Below, piece after piece: positions 30,767-39,073 of a stretch of 64,000 nt of DNA; within the stretch, counting starts at the first letter, position 1; each line of letters begins with the position of its first letter. The position numbers and the translations under genes are program-made. The notes under the pieces are model-generated. The model saw only the letters and a program-made list of their open reading frames with translations. It had not been told where the DNA came from and made no database searches. The DNA lies in the NCBI RefSeq assembly GCF_037039395.1, contig NZ_CP146244.1, forward strand, positions 186,001-250,000, written 5' to 3'. This DNA comes from Agrobacterium vitis (lineage in GTDB: Bacteria > Pseudomonadota > Alphaproteobacteria > Rhizobiales > Rhizobiaceae).

Positions 30767-30806
30767 AACGCCGAGCCTCTCACAGAGGTACGGCGTTTTG
30801 CGTTTT
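30767..30806. terminator. Probable bidirectional terminator
   Basis: The arms AACGCCG (30767-30773) and CGGCGTT (30791-30797), with an inner CCTC/GAGG pairing, form a hairpin followed by TTGCGTTTT on the plus strand. It lies between the convergent ftsK and iron-transporter ATPase genes. Confidence 0.7.
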
Positions 30807-30825
30807 AACGGCTATTGTGAACGGA

Positions 30826-31872
30826 TTATTCTGGCGGCAGGACGTGGGCGCTGCCGATAACGGTCAAGTGAGCCAGATCGCCCGGCATCGGCAGATCAAG
30901 GCGCGACATCCTCACGGAAAGCGTCGGCGCTGCCACATCGTTGCCCTGCAATTGCAAGGTTACAGTTCCACTTGCGCCTGAAAATTCGACATCCAGTATC
31001 CGCACGGGTCTGCTTGCATCTGTCTTTGCCTGTTTGATGCAGATCTGCTCCGGGCGCAGCATGATGTCGCCATTGCTGGTGCTAACGCCTTCAACCGGTA
31101 CCGTTCCGAGCGCGCAATTGGCTTTCCCGGCCGCAAATGTCGCGGGAAGAACGATGGCTTCGCCCAGGAAAAGGGCGGTTTGGCGGTCGATCGGTCGCTC
31201 GTAAAGCGCTCTGGGTGCGCCAGCTTGCACCAGCTTACCATCACGCAATACAGCAAGCTGGTCAGCGAAAGACAGTGCCTCTGTCTGGTCGTGGGTGACG
31301 AGAATGGTGGTGATCCCGGCTGCTGCAAGCAGTTTTGACACTGCCTTACGCATGGTTTCCCTCAAGCCCGTGTCCAGTGCGGAAAACGGTTCATCCAGCA
31401 ACATCAGTCGCGGTTGACGGCCAAGGGCGCGCGCCAGTGCCACCCGTTGCTGCTGCCCGCCTGAGAGTTGATGGGGACGCCGGGCGAGCATGGTCGGATC
31501 GAGCTCGACCATTTCGGCCAAATTCCTGATCCGCTCAATGCGGTTCTTCAACCCGCGTTCAAATCCGAAGCCGATATTGTCGGCCACACTCAGATGAGGA
31601 AACAGCGCGCCGTCCTGAGAAACGATGCCGATGCCGCGCTTATGGGCTGGCTGTATGAAGCCCGGCTCGGCCTGAAGCGCACCGCCAAGGGTGATCCGGC
31701 CCGAATCCGGCATTTCGAAGCCGGCGATCAACCGCAAAAGCGTGGTTTTCCCCGAGCCGGAAGGGCCGACGATGGCGGTGCGGCTGCCAGCGGGAATAGC
31801 CAGCGAGACATCGTTCAACGCCTGTACATGACCATAGTGTTTGCTGACGGATTGAATATCGAGAAAGGTCAT
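30826..31872 (-). CDS. Ferric iron ABC transporter ATP-binding protein
   Basis: A 348-residue FbpC-type ABC ATPase. Walker [15 protein letters not shown] is near residue 37, the signature [16 protein letters not shown] near 137, Walker [13 protein letters not shown] near 157 and the switch His in [10 protein letters not shown] near 193. A C-terminal TOBE-like regulatory domain follows. It powers import through the adjacent two-domain permease in the inner membrane. Its ATG overlaps the permease stop by four bases. Substrate assignment to Fe(III) rests on the binding protein; spermidine or thiamine ATPases are similar in sequence. Confidence 0.87.
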   Translation of the reverse strand: MTFLDIQSVSKHYGHVQALNDVSLAIPAGSRTAIVGPSGSGKTTLLRLIAGFEMPDSGRITLGGALQAEPGFIQPAHKRGIGIVSQDGALFPHLSVADNIGFGFERGLKNRIERIRNLAEMVELDPTMLARRPHQLSGGQQQRVALARALGRQPRLMLLDEPFSALDTGLRETMRKAVSKLLAAAGITTILVTHDQTEALSFADQLAVLRDGKLVQAGAPRALYERPIDRQTALFLGEAIVLPATFAAGKANCALGTVPVEGVSTSNGDIMLRPEQICIKQAKTDASRPVRILDVEFSGASGTVTLQLQGNDVAAPTLSVRMSRLDLPMPGDLAHLTVIGSAHVLPPE

Positions 31873-33455
31873 TGGCCAGCCGTGCGTTTGGATTGCGACT
31901 GCAAAAGCAGGGTAAGGGGCAGGGAGAGAACGACCATCATCAAGGCGAAGGGAGCCGCTGCCACATAGTCGATTTCGCTGGTCAGCGACCAGAATTTGGT
32001 GGCAAGCGTGTCGACCCCATTTGGGGCCAGCATCAGCGTTGCGGTCAGTTCATTGGTGATGCCCATGGCAACCAGCGCGATACTGGCGGCGGCACCGGGT
32101 GCGGCCAGCCGCATGGTTGTCAGCCAGACCGCCTGGGTCGGGCTTTTGCCAAGGCTCATGGCGGCCCTTTCCAGTTCCACCGGAGCCTGCGAAATGCTGG
32201 AGCGCAAACCAACCATGGCACGCGGCAGGAAAAGCAGGATATAGGCAGCGATCAGCGTTGCGAATGTCTGGTAGAAAGGCAGCGCTACCCTCACAGTGAT
32301 GGTTACCAGCGCCAGCGCCACGACGACGCCGGGCAGAGAGCCGACATAATAATGGCAGGCTTCCAGCACCTTTTGCAGGCGTCCGGGCGCGCGCACCGAC
32401 AACCAGGCCATCGGCGCTGCGGCCAGCATCGAGAGGATGCCGCCGGTGACTGCGAGCACGATGGTTTCGACAAAGGCGGTCCAAACCATGTCATTTTGCC
32501 AGGCCTGCAAACCGCCGATATAGAGCCACCGCAGCAGCGTATAGACAGGCACGCCAAGCGCCAGCACCGTCACCGTTAGCAGCACCAACAGGGCTGGAAC
32601 GACAAATCCGCCCAAGCCATGGCGCAGAGACGGCCGAATGGCGCCAGAGCCAACGCGCGCATAGCGCTCGCTGCCGCGCAAAATGCCGTCAAGACCCAAG
32701 AGCAGCAGGCAGCAGAACACCAGAACGCCGCTTAGCATATTGGCGGCGGGGCTGTTATAGGCAGACTGAAACTGGTCGACGATGGCGGTTGCAAAAGTGT
32801 CGAACCGGATCATCACGAACAGGCCGTACTCGGACAACAGATGCAGCGCCACCAGCAACGCACCACCCAGAATGGCGAGACGCAGTTGCGGCAAGACCAC
32901 GCGGAAGAAGACTTGCCACGGCCCAAGACCGAGCGAGGCAGCGGCGTCCTCTATGGCCGGATCGAGCCGGCGAAGAGAGGCGGCAACAGGCAAGTAGAGG
33001 AACGGGAAATAGGCAAGCACGGAAATTAGAACAGCGCTCCACAGCCCGTGCATGCCGGGGGCAATGCCGATCCAGGCATAGCTGTGCACGAACGCCGGAA
33101 CAGCAAGCGGCGTCACCATCAGCCAGGACCAAAGCCCGGCCCAGGGCAGGCGTGTCCGCTCGATCAGCCAGGCGAGGGCCACGGCAAGCACGACGGTAAT
33201 GGGGATGGTTGTTGCTTCCAGCAGGACCGTATTGATCAGCAGGTCGCCGACACGGCCACGAAAGACCAGGGTTTTCACCGTCTCCCAGCCGACATCGACC
33301 GTTACCCAGGCGATAAAACCGAGCGGCACAAGGCTGAAGGCCGCGACGAGGCCGGCAATGGCCAGCAGACCGATATGCCCGGCGGGCCGGTGCGGGCGCC
33401 CTGCCGTTATCTTTATCTGCGCTTTGGGCGCTGTTTGCCTATTGTCCTGCAACAA
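31869..33455 (-). CDS. Ferric iron ABC transporter permease (FbpB type)
   Basis: A 528-residue permease containing two fused binding-protein-dependent transport domains, each with six or so membrane segments. EAA-loop regions are visible around [28 protein letters not shown] (as two shorter conserved blocks) near residue 175 and [20 protein letters not shown] near 420. No ATG occurs before the first membrane helix, so translation probably starts at the TTG at 33455 or 33452, after AAGAAGAT. It is separated from the upstream binding-protein gene by a hairpin terminator and overlaps the ATPase by four bases. Confidence 0.85.
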   Translation of the reverse strand: MLQDNRQTAPKAQIKITAGRPHRPAGHIGLLAIAGLVAAFSLVPLGFIAWVTVDVGWETVKTLVFRGRVGDLLINTVLLEATTIPITVVLAVALAWLIERTRLPWAGLWSWLMVTPLAVPAFVHSYAWIGIAPGMHGLWSAVLISVLAYFPFLYLPVAASLRRLDPAIEDAAASLGLGPWQVFFRVVLPQLRLAILGGALLVALHLLSEYGLFVMIRFDTFATAIVDQFQSAYNSPAANMLSGVLVFCCLLLLGLDGILRGSERYARVGSGAIRPSLRHGLGGFVVPALLVLLTVTVLALGVPVYTLLRWLYIGGLQAWQNDMVWTAFVETIVLAVTGGILSMLAAAPMAWLSVRAPGRLQKVLEACHYYVGSLPGVVVALALVTITVRVALPFYQTFATLIAAYILLFLPRAMVGLRSSISQAPVELERAAMSLGKSPTQAVWLTTMRLAAPGAAASIALVAMGITNELTATLMLAPNGVDTLATKFWSLTSEIDYVAAAPFALMMVVLSLPLTLLLQSQSKRTAGQ

Positions 33456-33521
33456 CGGTATTCGATCTTCTTGTTATGGCAATATCGATATGGGCGGTGT
33501 CTGGAAAAGCCAAAATGGCTC

Positions 33522-33552
33522 TAAAAAAGGCAATCGCCGATTGGCGATTGCC
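33522..33552 (-). terminator. Intra-operon terminator between binding protein and permease
   Basis: On the minus strand a perfect 10-bp stem, GGCAATCGCC and GGCGATTGCC with a four-base loop, is followed by TTTTTTAG. It lies 111 bases after the binding-protein stop and 67 bases before the permease start. Confidence 0.87.
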
Positions 33553-33662
33553 CTAAGCCTTTCTTGAGGGAAAGACAATAGTTTCGAATTGACCGCGACG
33601 CCTTGGCAACCGGCCGGGCCGGGTGCCGTAACGCATGCAGACCGCTTTAGAGATTAGCTGTA

Positions 33663-34685
33663 TTAGAGAATCCCGGCAGCCGTCATCATTTCAGTAACTT
33701 TCTTGCTGTTCAGCTTGGTCGGCTCGACCTTCGGTGCGTCCAGATCCTTGATCGGCACCAGCTTGGCATTCGACTCCGCGCCCTTGCCCACGGCATATTC
33801 ATAGGACGTGCCGGTTTTCAGGATCGCCTGGCCTTCCTTGCTGGTCATGAATTTCAAGAAGGCCTGCGCATCCTTCATATGTTGCGTGGACTTGATGATG
33901 CCGCCGCCGGAAATGCTCAGAAAGGCGCCGGGGTCCTGATGCTTGAAATAATGCAGCGCGACGTTGCCGCTGTTTTCTGCGGTCTTTGCCTGATCGCCGA
34001 ACCAGTAATAATGATAGATGACAGCACCTTCGACTTCACCGGCGTTCACAGCCTTCATGGCGACGCTATTGCCCTTGTAGAAAGTGGCATTTTCCTTCAA
34101 TGCCTTGAGCCACTTGGCGGTCGCGTCCTCACCCTTCAGCTCCAGAAGGGCGCTGACGATGGCCTGGAAATCCGCGCCAGCCGGCGAAGCTGCCCAACGG
34201 CCTTTCCACGCCGGATCGGCCAGATCGAGCAGGGATTTTGGCAGCTTGTCTTCGCTGAGCTTGGTCTTGTCATAGGCAAACACCGTGGAGCGGGCGGCAA
34301 TGCCGATCCATTGGCCATTGGCGGGACGAAACTCTTCCGGCACCTGCGCCAGCGTATCGGCATCAATAGGCGCAAACAGGCCAGCTTGATCGACCAGCGT
34401 CATGGCTGGCGAATTTTCCGTCAGAAACACATCGGCGGGTGAGGCTTCGCCTTCCTGCAAGAGCTGATTGGCAAACTGCATGTCGCTGCCCTGGCGCATC
34501 GTGACCTTGATGCCGGTCTGTTTGGTAAAGGCTTCGACCCATTCCCGGCCCAGGCTTTCGTGCTGGGCATTATACACCACGATGCCGTCGCCATCGGCGG
34601 CGAAAGCCGACGTGATTGCGGTCGTGGTGAAGAGGACGGAAAGAACAGCCATCGCGCTCAGGCCAGAAATACGAGAGATTTTCAA
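33663..34685 (-). CDS. Ferric iron ABC transporter substrate-binding protein
   Basis: A 340-residue FbpA-type periplasmic binding protein with a signal peptide (AMAVLSVLFTTTAITSAFA). The mature start IVVYNAQHESLGREWVEAF resembles FbpA, and the Tyr pair expected to bind Fe(III) is in IYHYYWFGDQA near residue 220. GGGIIKSTQHMKDAQAFLKFM is also typical. The start is a TTG at 34685, preceded by AAGGAG; no in-frame ATG gives a complete signal peptide. A terminator after the gene should let it be expressed above the permease and ATPase. A TGA-N9-TCA motif lies upstream. Confidence 0.87.
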   Translation of the reverse strand: MKISRISGLSAMAVLSVLFTTTAITSAFAADGDGIVVYNAQHESLGREWVEAFTKQTGIKVTMRQGSDMQFANQLLQEGEASPADVFLTENSPAMTLVDQAGLFAPIDADTLAQVPEEFRPANGQWIGIAARSTVFAYDKTKLSEDKLPKSLLDLADPAWKGRWAASPAGADFQAIVSALLELKGEDATAKWLKALKENATFYKGNSVAMKAVNAGEVEGAVIYHYYWFGDQAKTAENSGNVALHYFKHQDPGAFLSISGGGIIKSTQHMKDAQAFLKFMTSKEGQAILKTGTSYEYAVGKGAESNAKLVPIKDLDAPKVEPTKLNSKKVTEMMTAAGIL

Positions 34686-34745
34686 GTCAGTCTCCTTGTC
34701 GAAGGGCAGAAGGAAGTCACAAATCTGGACCTTGGTTAGGTAAGC

Positions 34746-34760
34746 TGAGTATTGAAGTCA
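34746..34760 (-). promoter_or_regulatory. Candidate RirA iron-responsive operator (IRO box)
   Basis: TGA-N9-TCA, the core of the rhizobial iron-responsive operator bound by RirA, lies 61-75 bases upstream of the iron-binding protein start. The core is short, and one such match in about 300 bases has a modest chance probability, so context carries most of the weight. Confidence 0.45.
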
Positions 34761-34982
34761 AGTTACTCTTGGTTGGGACGCCTGTGGCTGTTGAACGGTT
34801 TAGCTGTATCCGATGCCCAAAACGACAGTTGGGCATGCCGAAGGCAACGGAAATGACGGGCTTGATGCCCTTTATCGCTCGCCATCGCGTTATGGGCGCA
34901 ATCCGCCAGGCGTTTCTGATCACGATGAATTGTACCACGGAGAAGGCAAGTGTGGATTGGAGAGGCTAAATCCGAGAGCCTA

Positions 34983-37103
34983 TCACGGCGCGTTGGCGGC
35001 CTTGGCGGCTAGGGTCGAGGCCGCTGCGGCATCGTTTATCGCCGTGCCATCGGAGCGCACGACCACGGCATTGGAGGCGAGATTGAGCCCTGCGGCCTTG
35101 AAGGCGGCGAGCAGGCGCTTGATGCCTTCGCGTTTGATCAGGCTGGGATTGCCGGGTCGGCAAGTGAACTTAAAGCGGATGACCATGGAGTTTTCGTTGA
35201 CCTCCTGAATGCCCTGCATCTTCAGAGGAATGAGAAAATCACCCGCGAATTCCGGTTCTTCCAACAAGGACAGACCGACTTTCTTGGCCGTCTTGCGGAT
35301 CATTTCCAGATCGGCGTCGCGGTCGAAGCGCAGTTCGAATTTAATCGTGCCCCAATCGCGACTGTAATTGGTAACGGCGGCGATTTGGCCGAAAGGCACT
35401 GTATGCACAGGGCCATTGTGGTGGCGCAAACGAACGGAGCGCAGGGAAATCTGCTCGACAGTACCTTGGAGCTTGCCGACATCGATATATTCGTCGATCC
35501 GGAAGGCATCTTCCGCCAGGAAGAAGATGCCGGAAACGACATCCTTGACGAGGGCTTGCGAGCCGAATGATACGGCCAGGCCAAGCACGCCGAAGCCCGC
35601 GAGAAGCGGTGCCACGTTCACGCCGAGCGAGGTCAGAATGACGAGAAACGCGACCGCCGCCACGGCCCCCATGACCAGATTGCGCACGACAGGCAGAACT
35701 GTTGACAATCGGCTGGTGGTTTTCTGTTCGCCATCATCCTCGTGACCCGGCAGTTTGACGGTATTGACCGGTGAAATGGTGTCAAAAAACTTCCAGAGGA
35801 AGCCGCAGACAAAGGCACTGCAGACGATAGTAATGCCAAATTGTTGCAGATGGTTCAGCCAATAGGAGGCATCCACCCCCGCATTGGCCAGAAGCGGTTG
35901 CCACAGGATGACGGTGATGTGAATTCCAATCAGCCAGATCGCGCCGGAAAACGGAATACGCAAGGCCCAGAGCAGGACCGAGTGCAGGCCCGGACCAAAG
36001 ATGGCTTCCCGTCGTGTCGCCAGATATTGAAACAGGCCGGACACGCCGCGATGCAGGATAGGAATAAGGATGAACAATATCTGGCTGATGCCGGACACGC
36101 GCACCCAGAGGACGTTCTGAGCTGTACCGGCGACCAGAAGACCGAGGAGCCATATGAGAATGGCGGAGACGATGTAGAAATTGGCGATCAGATTACCGGT
36201 AATCCGCTGCCATCCGCTGACATGGCTGGAATGAGAGTTGGCGATGTCGCGCCGTCCGACGATGAACCAGACCAGCAGATAGGCGGTGACGATGGTGGAA
36301 CTGAGGAACAGCCAGCCATCCACCGCCATCGGGGCAAGCCCCCGTGCATCGGCCAGATTAAGGCTGCTATGGGTAAAGCCTGACAGAAAGCCGAAGCCCA
36401 CCATCATTTTCAGATGCCAGGAGGGGTCGGCAATATCGAACAACGGTTCGGAACCATTGATCCTGGCGAAGAGCAGGCGTCCGAAACTGGCAAAGATCGC
36501 TGTCGTCATGGCAATATGAATGAAGCCGAAGGTGACTTCTTTCCCAAATGAACCGGAGACCAGGCCCATATGGGCGCCGTTGCGCGCCAGAACCACGAAG
36601 ATGACAACCGCAAGCAGATCTCCGGCGAGCCGCAGGACTGCCAATAAAGCCTTGGCAAGTGGCCCACGATCCGGCCGAAGACGTGGCATGAGCCGCCCGA
36701 AGGCCAGCAAAAATACGGCGGATGTCGCAAGCCCGGCAATTATGGCGCCTGCGGCCGTCAGGCTGAGTTCCTTCATGCCGGTTTGCTCTTCATGCAAGGA
36801 TTGCATGCTGTTGCTGAATGCCGTCGGCAAGCTTTGCAGTCCTGTCAAGGCGACGGTCCCGCCACGCCGAAGCGCATTTACCACTTCCCCGTAAGCAGCC
36901 GTCATCATGTCCGCTTCCATGCTGGCGGAACTGGATAGCGATTGCTGGGGGGCCGCATTGTTCTGCTCCACAGAGACCTTGGCCGGAACCTTGGTGCTGT
37001 CCTGTGCGGCAACCCGTGACGTTATCCCGCTGGAAAGGCTTGAGAGGAGGAGAATTGCAATGATCAGGCCGGTATGCCGGCACCTTGCGATAAACTGTTT
37101 CAT
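34983..37103 (-). CDS. MscS family mechanosensitive ion channel
   Basis: A 706-residue large MscS-type channel. An N-terminal signal peptide (GLIIAILLLSSLSSGITSRVAA) precedes a short periplasmic region, then about ten membrane segments. The pore-forming MscS core lies near residues 480-560 (VAPLLAGFGVLGLAVSFGSQA, DVVSGIFFLAEDAFRIDEYI) and the beta domain follows, with VPFGQIAAVTNYSRDW near 590. The cytoplasmic C-terminal alpha/beta domain ends near 690. Members release solutes during osmotic downshock. The extra N-terminal helices place it with the longer YbdG/YjeP-like relatives rather than minimal MscS. It stands alone, with no clear operon partner. Confidence 0.9.
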   Translation of the reverse strand: MKQFIARCRHTGLIIAILLLSSLSSGITSRVAAQDSTKVPAKVSVEQNNAAPQQSLSSSASMEADMMTAAYGEVVNALRRGGTVALTGLQSLPTAFSNSMQSLHEEQTGMKELSLTAAGAIIAGLATSAVFLLAFGRLMPRLRPDRGPLAKALLAVLRLAGDLLAVVIFVVLARNGAHMGLVSGSFGKEVTFGFIHIAMTTAIFASFGRLLFARINGSEPLFDIADPSWHLKMMVGFGFLSGFTHSSLNLADARGLAPMAVDGWLFLSSTIVTAYLLVWFIVGRRDIANSHSSHVSGWQRITGNLIANFYIVSAILIWLLGLLVAGTAQNVLWVRVSGISQILFILIPILHRGVSGLFQYLATRREAIFGPGLHSVLLWALRIPFSGAIWLIGIHITVILWQPLLANAGVDASYWLNHLQQFGITIVCSAFVCGFLWKFFDTISPVNTVKLPGHEDDGEQKTTSRLSTVLPVVRNLVMGAVAAVAFLVILTSLGVNVAPLLAGFGVLGLAVSFGSQALVKDVVSGIFFLAEDAFRIDEYIDVGKLQGTVEQISLRSVRLRHHNGPVHTVPFGQIAAVTNYSRDWGTIKFELRFDRDADLEMIRKTAKKVGLSLLEEPEFAGDFLIPLKMQGIQEVNENSMVIRFKFTCRPGNPSLIKREGIKRLLAAFKAAGLNLASNAVVVRSDGTAINDAAAASTLAAKAANAP

Positions 37104-37205
37104 CTCTTCCCCCGGCGTTCAGCCATCCGGCTACGCTATGCCTTGGGAAGTATTAGTGCGATTTTCTGAAAAATCAGCAAAGCCGTTGCGATCGTCAGGA
37201 ATTTT

Positions 37206-37243
37206 CATACAAAAATGACGCGAAACAGAGTTTCGCGCCATTT
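37206..37243 (-). terminator. Terminator of the BA14K gene
   Basis: On the minus strand a 13-bp stem with one G-U pair (37243-37231 with 37225-37213) is followed by a run of T (TTTTTG). It lies 20 bases after the BA14K-protein stop. Confidence 0.8.
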
Positions 37244-37262
37244 ATCGTTGATGAAGACAGAA

Positions 37263-37733
37263 TTACCGTGAAACGCACTGGCGACGGGGGCCGTTATTGG
37301 GCTGGTACGTATTGTCCGAAGCCCGGTAGGACCGGTAGCGATTATAGCACCATTGATCGTGCGAGTTTCCACCCTGTGGGCGTGCGCTGAGGGCGCCACC
37401 AATGATAGCACCTGCGGCCAATCCACCGATAATGGCGCCTGCGTTGCTGCGGTTATGGCGACGGTGATATCTGTCGCGATCGTGGCGGTTATAGCTGCGG
37501 CGACCATCCCAGTGGCGATCGCCATGGCGACGGGGACCAGGAACATAGCGGCGCTGGCGTCGATCATCAGCCCAACTATTTTCCGCCACTTGGACGCCGC
37601 CCTGTGCGGCGCTCGGAATGCTCTGCGTTTGTGCAGGCTGCGAAAGCACTGTTGGTGCGGCGGATGCGCCAACCGGCGCTATACCTGTCAGTAGTGTCGC
37701 GGCTGACAGTAGAATTGCGGCAAATCTTTTCAT
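37263..37733 (-). CDS. BA14K family secreted protein
   Basis: A 156-residue secreted protein. The signal peptide ([22 protein letters not shown]) is followed by an Arg/His/Tyr/Asp-rich region, a short Gly/Ala hydrophobic segment ([19 protein letters not shown]) near 105-123, and the C-terminal BA14K motif [15 protein letters not shown]. The BA14K family is named after a Brucella abortus surface antigen with lectin-like activity and is common in Rhizobiales. The ATG at 37733 follows GGTGAGGAA. The gene stands alone with its own terminator. Confidence 0.87.
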   Translation of the reverse strand: MKRFAAILLSAATLLTGIAPVGASAAPTVLSQPAQTQSIPSAAQGGVQVAENSWADDRRQRRYVPGPRRHGDRHWDGRRSYNRHDRDRYHRRHNRSNAGAIIGGLAAGAIIGGALSARPQGGNSHDQWCYNRYRSYRASDNTYQPNNGPRRQCVSR

Positions 37734-37954
37734 TTCCTCACCTGTTTCCGTCTTTGATTTCACCCGTAAACAGTTTGCCGACAAGAAAGGTTCCCCGGTC
37801 TGGGAGTTTAGGGTCTTGGATTTTAGGCCGCGTGCCGAAGCATAAGGGATGGCGTCTTGCCGTTGGGGTTAAAATCACACGTAAACTCACCTTCTCGGGA
37901 ACAAAATCCTCTGTGGCGGCTTTATTGCGGACTTCACAAACGCGAGCGGTCTCG

Positions 37955-38317
37955 ATGAAATATGTTCTCCCAATTCTATTGGCCACAGCCATGCCGGCCA
38001 TGGCCCAATCGCCGCAGCTTGAGCAGGCTTGTCATACGGTGCTGCAAAATTTTCTGATGAAGCCGGATGTGAAAATCGGCCAGACGCAGAGCTTTCCTGA
38101 ATTGACGCCTCCAGGGGCACGCATCAGCTTTTCCGAGCGAGAGGATGCCGATGCCTCGAAGATGGATGATGTCATCGATTGCGAGTTTCAAAAATCGACT
38201 GCACCTTTCGGTCTGACCAAGTTCTGCATTTCCAGCACCTGCTATTCTCCGGGTGAGCGCGCCGACGACCGCCGTCGCCGTTTCGAGGAAATGCAGGCGT
38301 TGATGAACAGAAAGTAA
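37955..38317 (+). CDS. Small secreted protein of unknown function
   Basis: A 120-residue protein with a clear signal peptide (YVLPILLATAMPAMAQ). The mature part has four cysteines (ACHTVL, DCEFQ, KFCISSTC), which could form disulfide bonds in the periplasm, and a charged C-terminus (DDRRRRFEEMQALM). The frame is open far upstream, but the ATG at 37955 is where the signal peptide begins. I do not recognise the family. It is divergent from the BA14K gene and is followed by a small membrane protein gene on the same strand. Confidence 0.75.
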   Translation: MKYVLPILLATAMPAMAQSPQLEQACHTVLQNFLMKPDVKIGQTQSFPELTPPGARISFSEREDADASKMDDVIDCEFQKSTAPFGLTKFCISSTCYSPGERADDRRRRFEEMQALMNRK

Positions 38318-38423
38318 CGGCTCTGCTGCATCTCCTTGAAGCACTGCCGAGAGGTGGCACTTCGGAGCTGGGAATGCAGGCTTGCCAAACAACATTCCAA
38401 GTCAAACACAATTTTGAGGTGAC

Positions 38424-38585
38424 ATGACACAAAACGCTAGTAAACCAAGACGTCGCATGCAGATTTTTGTCGGCTCCCTTTTCATCATTGGCTGCCTTAT
38501 CGGTAGTTACTACGTGATTGGCTACCATCCCGGCGAAGTTGAACCTGAAAATCCGCTTGCCAGCTCCAGCCAAACCAATCCGTAA
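38424..38585 (+). CDS. Small single-pass membrane protein, 53 residues
   Basis: A short frame with an Arg/Lys-rich N-terminus (SKPRRRMQ), one hydrophobic helix at about residues 13-33 (IFVGSLFIIGCLIGSYYVIG) and a short acidic, Ser-rich tail, which predicts N-in topology. TTTGAGGTGAC gives a good ribosome site before the ATG. It follows the small secreted protein after about 105 bases. Function unknown. Confidence 0.65.
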   Translation: MTQNASKPRRRMQIFVGSLFIIGCLIGSYYVIGYHPGEVEPENPLASSSQTNP

Positions 38586-38853
38586 GCTCTGCTTTCAGCA
38601 TCGGAGCGAGAAAATAAAAGCGGATATTTAATATATCTAAGTGAAAACAACAGGTTGTAGTGTATCCGCTCTTCGTGAATCACGCTTCTGAAATCATCCA
38701 GTCACGCCGCAACAGTCCTCCTTGTAGAAAGGACGGCTGTTGCTAAAATACCGCAGTCCCTGCGTTTTATCCCAAAATTGCAAATCACTTATTGGCTTCA
38801 GAATCGAGTCGATCTAAAAACCATTTATGTTCAACACCAATCAGGGAGGCTCT
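38586..38853 (+). other. Intergenic region, probable promoter of the exporter leader
   Basis: About 270 bases with no supported gene between the small membrane protein and the leader ORF. The stretch is A/T-rich around 38610-38660 and 38755-38830. A short hairpin (GTCCTCC near 38715 with the downstream GGACGGC) could be a weak terminator of the preceding gene. The transcript of the leader and ABC exporter probably starts in the right part. Confidence 0.4.
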
Positions 38854-38922
38854 ATGGCATATTTTTCCACCTCCCCGGTGGCCAGCGCCAATTTCATGTT
38901 GGCAGGCGCCATCCGCAGTTAA
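38854..38922 (+). CDS. Putative 22-residue leader peptide upstream of ABC exporter
   Basis: A short frame starting MAYFSTSPVASANF and ending AGAIRS, preceded by the strong ribosome site GGGAGG five bases upstream of its ATG. Its stop codon lies inside a small hairpin (38914-38928), directly followed by a perfect 7-bp hairpin (38934-38952). The exporter start is 151 bases downstream. The arrangement of a well-initiated mini-ORF, hairpins and a transporter resembles ribosome-mediated attenuation leaders that respond to translation inhibitors. Not recognised as a named leader. Confidence 0.55.
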   Translation: MAYFSTSPVASANFMLAGAIRS

Positions 38923-39073
38923 GCTGCGTGTGCGTAACGGTCAGTCCGTTACCTTGTGTTGAATCCGGCTGGTCCGGGAATAGAATTTTCTCCCTCTAAC
39001 GCCACTTTATCGCGTTTCCGCGCGGTTTCCATTCTATTCATATGTCGGAGCCGGCTCGCGCCGGAATTTTCCT
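38914..39073 (+). promoter_or_regulatory. Structured leader RNA of the ABC exporter
   Basis: Hairpins in order: CGCAG/CTGCG (38914-38928, containing the leader stop), GTAACGG/CCGTTAC (38934-38952), a CCGG-N5-CCGG pairing shortly after, and CCGG/CCGG (39051-39064) only nine bases before the exporter ATG. No strong free Shine-Dalgarno sequence precedes that ATG; the best match, GGAA, overlaps the last hairpin. The leader could therefore gate translation of the exporter. Confidence 0.45.

Noticed and set aside
34717..34938. Minus-strand 73-codon frame upstream of the iron-binding protein gene
   Set aside because: No ribosome site, no domain recognised, and it covers the likely promoter and operator of the iron transporter. 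A transposase remnant was considered but no inverted repeats or known motif were seen.
38778..38999. 73-codon plus-strand frame upstream of the ABC exporter
   Set aside because: It is in a different frame from the leader ORF at 38854, lacks a ribosome site and runs through the hairpins.
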